Assembly (NCBI RefSeq): GCF_901709675.1
Contig: NC_051094.1
Span: 8,984,501 to 9,048,500 of the forward strand
Direction of reading: 5' to 3'
Origin: Syngnathus acus
Lineage: Eukaryota > Chordata > Actinopteri > Syngnathiformes > Syngnathidae
Length of the DNA: 64,000 nucleotides
The notes beneath the pieces are model-generated. The model did no database searches and was not told where the DNA came from. It saw only the letters and a program-made list of their open reading frames with translations. The number at the start of each line of letters is the position of its first letter. The stretch's first letter is position 1. The translations under genes and the position numbers were made by a program. This document shows, piece after piece, positions 41,624 through 64,000 of this stretch.

Positions 41624-44600
41624 TCATTTTCGGGCCTTTTTCTTCTTTGCCTTTTCAATGTCATCGTGAGCTTTCCTCTTTGCAGCGAGCTTGTTTGCCT
41701 GTGAGCGAGAGAACAAAAGAGCAAACTCAGTTCTAGCAAAGAGTTGACTCACAGGTCATATGGTCTGCACATTCTTGAAGAAGCACATTTGTTATAGTGT
41801 TTAACATTCCCACATGGCATCAATAAGAGGGCAGGTATTGTAAATAAGGCATTCAATGTTACAATAGTGACACTTATCAGTCCAAACAGACGTGATGGAA
41901 ATCCATATTGATTTGATAAGAAATGGGACAAACCTCTCGGACTTTTCTCTTTTTTCCAAATATGATTTTGTCGTAGAGGTGCTTGTCCTTTTTCTTCATC
42001 ATCATGATGGCCAGTCGCTTCTCCTCAGCTTCCTCCTGCTGCTCCCGCTGAGCTCGATTATCCACTTTCAACTTCCCGGCAGTTACTTTGACCTGAAATG
42101 GTCAAGTCAATCTTTTATGGTATATGAAGCAGCGGGTGAGGAATGATGAGAGGAGATGACTCGTGTTAGGGTTTACAGATTATCTTGATCGTATGATTAT
42201 GTTGGAATGTAACCTGTAATAATTAACCTAGCTTGTCCTGTCTTAACAAAAGTAGTAGAACAAAGTGCTAAGATCTTTTGAACGGATTGACTAGCTGCAG
42301 AGGAAGCAATCAAAGTTGCTTTGTTTACAAAACGTCGTAAAAGACCCCCTGCTATGTTTTGATCAGCAGGCCAGGGGCTTCAACCCCATCCTGTCCACTC
42401 TCACCCCCACTCTGTTTCTCTCAATAAAAATGCTCCTGCAGGAGGCCTGAGTCAGACCTCATTCGATCATCGCTGTACGCACAGCGACGAATGGACTCTC
42501 CACCTGAAGGTGTCTAAAAGGACTTACTTGTCTCCCGTGTGGTTCTTGCAAAATAAGTTAGAGTGAGCACCACCCTAACAGACTCGCTTGTGTGTCACAA
42601 ACCCTGGGATGGGATCTTTGCTGCTCCATCTTCTTGAGTTTATTCTCTTGGACCTTGTCTTCTTCCTCCTCATCTTCTTCACCCTCCTCGTCCTCCTCTT
42701 CACTCTCTTCCTCTTCATCATTTTGCTGGGCTGTTAAGAATAAATTTAAAGTACTGAAGCAAGAATACCACGACAATAACCACCCTTGTTTTAAATGCGC
42801 AACAAAAAAATAGGTCAAGGCTGTGCACACATTTTCAAATCCTACTAGTTCTAGCCTTCAACACTTAACAAAGGCCCTACCCGGCTTCTCGCCCCTTTGC
42901 AACGCCATCATCTTCAATTTCTCTGGAGGAACATAGTCTCCCTCCTTCTCCTCCACAAATGGAGACAAGTGAGGCGGAAGAGCGACTCCCATGAAGTAGT
43001 CCTCCACAGGAAGCACTATTTTGGCATTGACAGAGTCGTACACCCACTGTGGCTGGATATAGTACCTGAAAATGACAACGCATTAAACGTTATGAAGTTG
43101 ATTTTTCAGAATCACACATTTGACTTCAAATAGATAATGCAACATTTACTTTACCTGTTGATGTATTGCGTGCCAACACTGGGTCTGTCAACAATGTGAT
43201 GTGTGATGGTCTCATCTGTCTCATCGTACGTGCTCCCGATGCAGACGGTCCTGTCCCAGGACACCTCGCCACCAAAGCACCTGTCAATGTTGATGCCGCA
43301 AGTTGACGACGGAGCAGGAGCACGTTAGCGTTGACAGTATGAAAGTGCAGTGGTTCCGACTCACCTGATGACAAAAGCCAGAGACTCTCTGGGGACTTCC
43401 CTGTTGAGGAAAAACTTGAATCCCTCAAAGATTTTCTTATGGGCTTCCAGCTGCTTGTGCTCCCTTTCTCTTTCTTCCAACTTTTCCATGTCTTCCTAAG
43501 AGAGCATCATATTCCATTTAAACCCACTGATACAAGTTCAATTCATTCTTTTCTCGATACAGAGGCAATGAGTCAAGTTACCACAACATAGAATGTTTAA
43601 GAGCTGGAAGTAACTTATCAAACATCAATATTTAGCTGTGACTTGTATGTGTGAAAGAAAGGTAGGCCAATGGAATGTTGACGAGTAGACGTGCAGGAAT
43701 TCAAGTACTTGGGCTCAACACCACAGAGCAGAGGTAAAGAACAAAGTATAGACAGAATCAAGTGGATGGAGGAAATAATGACGCAAAAGTACCAGGTACA
43801 CTTCTGTATATATATATTAACACTTGAAGCAGCCAATCATGCATTTGCTTTTGCTTTGTACCCCATCAACAGGAAAGTGGTCCACTTGCGCTTCTTCTTC
43901 CTCTGCAGAAGAAACTACCCGGGCCAGACTCGAACTCAAGGCGGAGAGTTTCTGCGTGGAAGAAAACCCACAATCAAATGTCATTCACAAGCACACCAAG
44001 TAGACACTCTAAAGTCTATTTAATGAGGTTTGATTGTAATTTTTACCTCTAAGTAGCTTTCTGAATCCAAGGCATAGTCATCCTCATTTGTGTCCTTTAG
44101 CTCCTGCTCTGATTTACTGTCCAGCTAAGAAAAAAAACAACAACAACTAAACATTAACAGCACAGAATAGAATATACAGTCGAGGTTTGCTATTGAATGT
44201 GAGATTTAATATCCATCCATCCATTATCTGTACTGCTTATTTTATCGCAAAAATACAACTGTTTGACTTGATGTGAGGCTTCACATAGCCCAGGCAACAA
44301 TTGTTAGGCACTCAACCATCTACCTTTGGTGGGTAAACCAGATTGAGAGAATGGTAGAGCCGGAAGTTGATGAAGCCCAAGAGAGTTGTGTAGAACTCTG
44401 TGAAAGTTGCCATGACTCTGTAGTCAACATCAGTAGGATGCTAAAAAGCAAAACAAAGAGCAAAGCATTTATTCACAAATTGTATCCAACGGTGTACTAT
44501 GAACTTTTGGTCTGCTGAATGCGCAGTAATTGCAAATCATTATCCAGTATGCTGTCTTTCATTAATGTGCACTTACATCATGGGCGAATTGATACGGCAC

Positions 44601-45823
44601 CAGCCATGTAATTAGCTGCCCCATCACCTCAACCTGGTAATATATTCCCTTGATAGAGATGAAAACCTGCAGGGAACCAAACAACGAAATGACAGTGTCA
44701 AAAAACATTCCATTTTGAAATTGAACTAGACTGTTATTAGTTAAAGCTCGCACCTTTCTGAGGGCACGGGAGGTTATCGCAAAGTTCATCCACTCCACAG
44801 TGAGGCGCCGACACAGCTGTATGGTTTGCACGTGACATTTCCCTGTCCGAGCAAATGTGGAGAAAAGGAAGCACATACAAAGTGCATCTTCAATATCCCG
44901 GAGAGCATCAATGAATGTGGGATACCTGGAATACAACAACAATAAAAGTTGTTTGTTATAGGCGGATTAGTTTAATTGATTCTCCAATTCATTACATTGC
45001 TAAACTCAACGATGGATCACACTGATGAACTTCTTACCTTTCTTTGACAATGTGGTCCAATTTATATGCTGGCTTGTTATCCTTGAGCCTTTCCACTGCA
45101 GAATATTCTGTTTTTGCATAAGCTTTCCTAAGCTTGCGAACGAATATCTTTACAAAGAAACACCAGTTATAAGGGACAGTCAAAACAACACACAAAGATA
45201 CAGCATGTAAAAGCATATTAGTGTTTAGGTATTAAATATTGTACACTACCTTGTACTCTCTGAATTTGCCAACAATTGGCTCGTGCAAAAGAAAGCGAAT
45301 GTCTTTGAGAAGGTAAAAGGTTCTCGGGGCAGTGGAGCCCTTGTTCACTTTCTTCTTGTGCTTGGGTTCATGAGGGTAAATGCCTTTAAGAATGCATAAT
45401 CGTCTGAAAATCCAAACAAATCAATTGTTGACTACAAGAGACTTTGTTGGCCCGACAGTTTCATGTCAGCATGATGACATAAACAGTACCTGAAATGAAA
45501 CGAAAATGGATTTACCTGAAATCGGGAAGGCTGAGTTGTAATTTCTTGCGGGCTCTGTTTCTGGTGATATAGTTTGTGGCAGCGCCACTCTCATACTGCA
45601 AAAAAAGACCAAGAGACTCCGTTATATACCTTAACCTTATGAACAAGTTGAATGAACTCAATACAAAATCTTAAACACTTTTAATCATTTTTACTAAACT
45701 CCACCAGCGAAGGAAAACAAACTATTAGCTACAATGCTAGCTAGCACCCACGTTGCCTCCACTGTCAAATGTTTGACATAAGTTAACGGCGACAATTACC
45801 TTCTTTTTTTGTGTGCCTCCCAT
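41624..45823 (-). CDS. pes1: Pescadillo ribosome biogenesis factor 1
   Basis: PES1 is the scaffold of the PeBoW complex (with BOP1 and WDR12), needed for ITS2 processing and 60S subunit maturation in the nucleolus. Fifteen exons join into 572 aa: 45823-45800, 45595-45516, 45403-45250, 45147-45038, 44925-44754, 44666-44577, 44440-44324, 44124-44047, 43951-43862, 43495-43365, 43280-43155, 43065-42881, 42730-42603, 42092-41934, 41698-41624. The first nine exons carry the pescadillo N-terminal domain ([20 protein letters not shown]). The BRCT domain falls in exons 10-12, with FGGEVSWD and VQPQW-like [12 protein letters not shown] long Glu-rich stretch follows, then a basic C-terminus (AKKKKARK). 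Exon 9 ([13 protein letters not shown]) is easy to miss because it sits opposite an unrelated plus-strand open frame. Human PES1 has 588 aa. Confidence 0.96.
43680..43800 (+). mobile_element. LINE reverse-transcriptase fragment in a pes1 intron
   Basis: Translation on the plus strand gives [10 protein letters not shown] followed by PQSRG. This phrase occurs near the C-terminal end of reverse transcriptases of non-LTR elements common in animal genomes. Similarity fades within about 40 codons. The fragment is antisense to pes1 and lies in the intron between exons 9 and 10. Confidence 0.45.
44205..44245 (+). repeat. Short fragment of the CCATCCAT-type dispersed repeat
   Basis: ATATCCATCCATCCATTATC followed by TGTACTGCTTA matches the head of the element at 7570, truncated after about 40 bases. 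It lies in a pes1 intron. Confidence 0.4.
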
Positions 45824-46710
45824 TTACAAACAACGTTTGAGTTGAACGGATTGAAAAGTATTTTTATCGCTAAAAGCAGTCTACGAAGGTGATTACAACA
45901 CAAACCACCGCAACATGCAAGCTATGCACGTGCAATTTGACATGCGCACAGGAGACGATTTCAGGACCCTGGACCGCCCGATCATCTGCCTGTATGAAAA
46001 TAAACCTAATTGTAAAATTACATTATAAAAGCTAGTCATTTTACAGTGTAAAAATGTAATAAAACGATGTAACAAGAGGATTATGAATATGACCATTAAT
46101 GCACTTTTTATGTACTGTAATAGTGTAGAAAAAGATTCTAGTAGTTGCCCCATGTATAAGATGACAATAACAACAACAACAACAACCATCATCATCATCA
46201 TCATCATGTATAAGATATAAGATAATAATAATAATCATCATCATCATCGAAATAAATTAAGTACAGCAAATATACAGTACACAGAGTAAATATAGTAAAT
46301 TTTATGAATATGAATGTGCTGAGATTTGATTCCTGGATAATTAGCAACATAAACTGAGAACTTTTAATACCACTATGTAGTAATGTATAATGTTATGATA
46401 TATTACTAATGTATGATAAATAGCCCTAAATGTTCAAATGTTGGTTAAAGATTCATCAGTTAACCCAGAGGTCATAAACATGCAAGGGCAATCAGAATAA
46501 ATGACACAAACTCCGCCCTCTTGTTTTCTCTCTGGTTTGGGCAAGCACAATAACACGACGGAGATGCACACTGGAGTAGGGCAGAGAGGCGGAGAACAAA
46601 GAAATATCACTGGGAACTGAAGCTGGTTAGAGTGAAATAAAATTAGTGTGAACTCCAGGGTCCAGAATAAGACAGGATATCTCAGAGGTAGTGCATTACA
46701 TAAGTTAATC
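45824..46710. promoter_or_regulatory. Head-to-head intergenic region of pes1 and p2rx2
   Basis: Less than 0.9 kb separates the two start codons, so both promoters must lie here unless distal noncoding exons exist. It contains a run of AAC units followed by CAT units at 46164-46206. No TATA box is obvious. Confidence 0.45.
46164..46206 (+). repeat. (AAC)n(CAT)n microsatellite
   Basis: Compound trinucleotide repeat: several AAC units run directly into several CAT units. Confidence 0.9.
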
Positions 46711-49599
46711 ATGGGAGTAGGTGCATGTTTAAAGGACTATTTTCTTGGTTTCTGGGACTATGAAACCCCCAAAATCATGGTAGTTAAGAATCTAACTCTT
46801 GGAGTCATATACAGAGGAGTTCAGTTTATTGTCATCACCTACTTTGTCTGGTAAGCATTGTTTTTGTATGTTTTTATTGTTTATGTATCTATCTTTCATC
46901 ATCTACACACTGTGCTTGTTTGATTGGTCAAAATGTAATATATCTAAAACAGAAAATTGATGATGCAAATTCAGTTGAAATATCATATAAGAATATCATA
47001 TAAAAACTTTTATTTTTAACAATAAAGTATCATTCAGCTTCGTATCCTTGTCATCAATGGTTTTGTATGTGCTCTCAAGGTACGTCTTCATAAGTCAGAA
47101 AGCCTACCAAGAAACTGAAACACGTCCCGCGAGCTCAGTTTACACTCGCATGAAAGGCTCAGCAGTTCATGGAGATCAAATCCTGGACACTGTGGAATAT
47201 GTTCGACCATCGGAGGTGAAGAGGCTCTCATGCATTTTCACATTATGATCTTGCCTTCATGGAGGTTACGATTATTGAGCAGTGTTAATGTGTCAGGGTG
47301 GAGATGTCATTACTGCAATATTGAGACGAGAGGTCACATACGACCAGAAGCAAGAAAACTGTGCTGAGGTAAAAGGTCAAACAACATACTAATTTAAACA
47401 CTTGAAATATTATGTATATGTATTAAGTACCCCATCAATGATTGTCAGCTTTTGTCTCTAGTATTTTGGTGTTGCAAATGCTAACTGCTCGAGGGACTCT
47501 GACTGCATCCAAGGAGAGGTTGACTTTAATGGCCACGGTAGTGCTATGCTCACAAAATGTCCCGTGCGATTAGGTATTTATTTGTCTCAAGCTTCTGTTG
47601 GTTCTGTTTGACAGGTAGAAGGACGGGCAGATGCATTAGATACTACAACTACACCTTCAAAACCTGTGAAATCAAATCCTGGTGTCCTATCGAGGAATAT
47701 GCTGTCCACAGGTAAGAAGAAGACATTTCCCATTGTGGGGGTTTAGAACCATGCATGTGAAGTCCCCATGTAAAATAGCCAGCTTCTCTCTGTGATTCAA
47801 CACTTTTGTCATTTTTCAAAATTTTTTTTTTTCCTTTTTGCCCACTGCCTGAATTTCAAGCAATATTTAATTCCTCCGTGCAGTTGCCAAATATGGCTCC
47901 CTGTCCAATTAAGGGCAAAGAAAGCAGGTCAAAAGAAACCCGAAAATAAATGGGGTGAAGTCAGTCTAGCTTTTTTCCCCAAAACAGACTTCCCCTAAAA
48001 ACAAGTTATTGTAAAACTGTCAAATGAGTTGGTATATTGAGTTGTTTTTTTCTAATGGGTACAGAGAGCCACCTTTGATGGAGGCCATCAATTTCACTGT
48101 ATTCATCAGAAACTCCATACTTTTCCCAAAGTTTGGAGAGCGGAGGTACACTCACACATCACATAAGCGAGATCACACATTAAATCCAAATAAATATTGA
48201 TGTTATCTTTGTGGCAGGGGTAATATTAAGGGCTCTTCAAACAGACGCAACATGCACAAATACCTGAACAAATGTCTATATGATGAGGAGAAGGAGCCCT
48301 ACTGTCCAAATTTCCGACTGGGTTACATTGCACATCAAGCCCGGGAGAACTTTAGTGAGCTCTGCAGAACGGTTAGTAGAGAAAGCATTAAACATTAGTC
48401 ATATTTGCATTTTGCAGAATGAGATTCAATAGAAATGTTTGACCTTTAAAAAAAAAAAATAAAGATGGTTTGTTGTAACTGATCAATCGCTGCAATTTTT
48501 AATACATTTCTTTTATTGAGTCAATATAATCTCAATTGATGTTATAATGTAGGAATACTAATTCAAATATTACACAGCACCTATTTTATGCTAATTGACT
48601 TCTCAGGGAGGTGTGATTGGTGTTTTTATTCATTGGAACTGTGACCTGGACCTGGATCCTTCCCGCTGTAAACCCAAATATTCCTTTAGGCGCCTGGACC
48701 TCAGAAAAGATCAGGCCAACTCTGGTTACTATTGCAGGTGAATTTCACAGGTAGAATAAAAGCTTAAAACTGAGGTTGTGGTCTGAAATGCTGCTTGTCT
48801 CTAGGTTTGCCAAATACTACCAAAAGAATGGAAAAGAGTCTCGGACACTTATCAAGGCTTATGGCATTCGTTTGGATATCATTGTTCATGGACAAGTAAG
48901 CAGAGGTTTTGTAAGAATCTACGTCGATTTAGGAATTTCTACTATGACATATTAAAATGTTTCTTCTTTCCAGGCAGGTAAATTCAGCCCAATTCCAACC
49001 ATCATCAGTGCGGTGACCGCTTTGACTTCTGTCGGAATTGTGAGTTAGCTCATCCTTCCTCATTTGTCCAACTGAAAAACATTTTCTGACTTTTATTCCT
49101 CTCCTACCATTAGTGTACTATTATTTGTGACTGGATCATGCTGACATTTCTTGACAAAGATAACGTCTACAGTGAGAGCAAGTTTGATGAAGTAAGTAAA
49201 AAAAAAAAAATGGGCCAAAAGCTTTCTCTTTAGAATGTACTTCAACAGTTTTAAGACCACATTTAGTTAGGTAAGTAAAGGCAGAAATATTCATTCTCAC
49301 TCACGCTAACAATTCATCAATCTCTATCAATCGCAAGTGTTTAGAATAATAATTTCATAATGCAAGGCAAATAACTATTCACAATTAAGTCACCTTTGTG
49401 CACATACATTAGTTTGATGCGCTGTAAAAGCATAGAAAGTAAACACTTCACAAATTTTAGTGAACTATGACCTTTACATGGCTACTTTTCTCTCCAGGTT
49501 ATAGATGAACCAACCGATGAGTCCATTCCGCCACAACTGCTTTACATCACTAGCTTCAGCGCATACCAATCAGACTTGTCAGATGACGTGCTGCTGTGA
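46711..49599 (+). CDS. p2rx2: P2X purinoceptor 2 (ATP-gated cation channel)
   Basis: P2X receptors are trimeric ATP-gated cation channels. Twelve exons join in phase into 407 aa: 46711-46850, 47080-47215, 47297-47368, 47462-47537, 47615-47711, 48065-48145, 48218-48371, 48607-48737, 48805-48895, 48974-49039, 49114-49191, 49498-49599. [12 protein letters not shown] and [18 protein letters not shown], plus [14 protein letters not shown] before TM2, point to P2X2; the adjacent pole gene agrees. TM1 is about 30-50 and TM2 about 331-354. All ten conserved ectodomain cysteines are present (114, 125, 131, 148, 159, 165, 220, 230, 264, 273), with two extra at 250 and 295. ATP-site residues K72, T185 and K313 are kept, but K70 and K189 equivalents are Arg, and NFR is replaced by YCR at 294-296. 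The trafficking motif YSESK is present after TM2, and the cytosolic tail is short. Confidence 0.93.
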
Positions 49600-50643
49600 T
49601 GTCATCAAAAAAGTCACCTCATGGTGTGGACTCCAAGATTTTCTATGACCTCTCTTGAATACTAATAAGATTCATCTAAATTGCTTGGCATCATTTTTTT
49701 TTAGCCTGATGAGAGCTTCCAGCACGAAACGACGCACGAGATGAGTAATGAGCAGTAATTCAATAAGTCACTTCCCATAAAGTGCATCGCTAACAAGATT
49801 CTGCGGTTGTCTAAACTCATCTGGATTCTTCACAAGACCACAACGGCCAAGAGTCGGTGAAGAGTCATCGACCCATTTCTGCCGTGATGAGTGAAGTATC
49901 ATTTCAGTTTGGGGAAAATTTAGTATAAGCTTTGTAGGTATGTAGAACTAACATGAGTAAAATGTGAGAACATGTAAACGTACGTTATTAGCCAGTATGG
50001 ATAAGCTAATATTATTTTCTTATAATTACCTTATATGTCTCAGAAAGAGTAGAGCAGAATGTGAGCCATTTATGAATCATGTGTGAATATGGAGTCAACA
50101 TTTACACCAATAATATTCTGCAACAAAGATGCTGTTTAAATCTTTTGGCCGTTTTTCCCATTTTATACATACATTCAGACAACATGTAAAAAAATATATT
50201 TTGCATTGAGTTTCTGAAGGAGCCCTTTCTATTTTATTTGATATTTTAGGCATTACCACAAAATTAAGGGACGTGTGTAGAAGTTATGACAAATAAATGG
50301 CAATAATAAAAAGCCCTCCCAGCTCATAAGACAAAGTTGTCCTGGGAATTCGTCAAATATTGTTGGTTGGAAAAACGAGTGTTTGTACAGATTGATGGTT
50401 GTCCCAAGAGACGGTGCCAACAGAGATGTAATCATACGTTTAAAAACACCTCACTACAGCATTACAAAGTAAAAAATATTTATTGACGTGCATACAATAT
50501 TTCAAAACTCCCACCGCAGAGAGTTCAATCATATCTACAGCTCACAAACACACGCACGCACGCACACACTCAAGCAACACTCACCAACAATGACGACTGA
50601 TTTGTTCTAATGCAACAGACAGTTGCGAATCTCAGCTGTGCTT
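49600..50643. other. Convergent 3' region of p2rx2 and pole
   Basis: It holds the p2rx2 3' UTR with plus-strand AATAAA hexamers at 50292-50297 and just after, and the pole 3' UTR with a minus-strand AATAAA at 50479-50484. The two putative 3' ends do not overlap. A short CACG repeat lies at about 50549-50572. Confidence 0.5.
50479..50484 (-). terminator. pole: Poly(A) signal of pole
   Basis: AATAAA on the minus strand about 160 bases past the pole stop codon. Confidence 0.6.

Positions 50644-64000
<13,357 letters not shown>

Noticed and set aside
43691-44023. 110-codon plus-strand frame first read as one LINE-derived gene
   Set aside because: Its second half is the antisense of pes1 exon 9 ([13 protein letters not shown] on the minus strand); only the first ~40 codons look LINE-derived.
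47041-47051. GTATCCTTG in p2rx2 intron 1 as a possible U12 donor
   Set aside because: It lies inside the intron near its 3' end, not at an exon edge; the real donor is GTAAGC at 46851.

Overview
The window is vertebrate nuclear DNA, almost certainly from a teleost fish. Every recognisable gene is a vertebrate orthologue. The genes are split into many short exons with phase-compatible GT-AG introns, many of them only 70-100 bases long. The dispersed repeats are families common in fish genomes, and simple-sequence repeats are frequent. There is no bacterial or viral gene cluster, no CRISPR array and no operon. Exon joins below were deduced by hand from splice sites, reading phase and remembered family proteins; no search was run.

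Left to right: the 5' part of rbm19 (minus, runs off the left edge); a class II sugar transporter of the SLC2A11 type (minus, complete, 12 exons, 517 aa); about 3.7 kb of repeat-rich spacer; a dynamin-type GTPase with two C-terminal membrane segments that I cannot name (plus, complete, 12 exons, 448 aa); aifm3 (minus, tail-to-tail with the GTPase gene); a 4.8 kb spacer with a long GT microsatellite; a single-exon claudin of the CLDN22/24 type (minus); lztr1 (minus, 19 exons, 775 aa); gal3st1 (minus, 425 aa); pes1 (minus, 15 exons, 572 aa); p2rx2 (plus, head-to-head with pes1, 407 aa); and pole (minus, tail-to-tail with p2rx2, spanning about 12 kb). The last 1.4 kb lies upstream of pole and carries a TTA microsatellite.

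The genes do not form one pathway. They serve rRNA processing (rbm19, pes1), DNA replication (pole), RAS regulation (lztr1), sulfatide synthesis (gal3st1), apoptosis/redox (aifm3), tight junctions (claudin), sugar transport and ATP-gated signalling. Their order is informative: aifm3-lztr1 and gal3st1-pes1 are neighbours on human 22q, whereas p2rx2-pole and rbm19 are on human 12q24. The window therefore looks like a preserved piece of an ancestral 12q24/22q linkage group.

Points most worth a second look: p2rx2 has lost the Asn-Phe of the NFR ATP-binding motif and gained two ectodomain cysteines; lztr1 has a textbook U12-type intron and lacks a linker exon present in the human protein; three introns in three genes use GC rather than GT donors; aifm3 has a stop codon that overlaps a strong splice donor at its 3' end; and the GTPase gene appears intact but is unnamed. 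I found no convincing previously undescribed multi-gene system.
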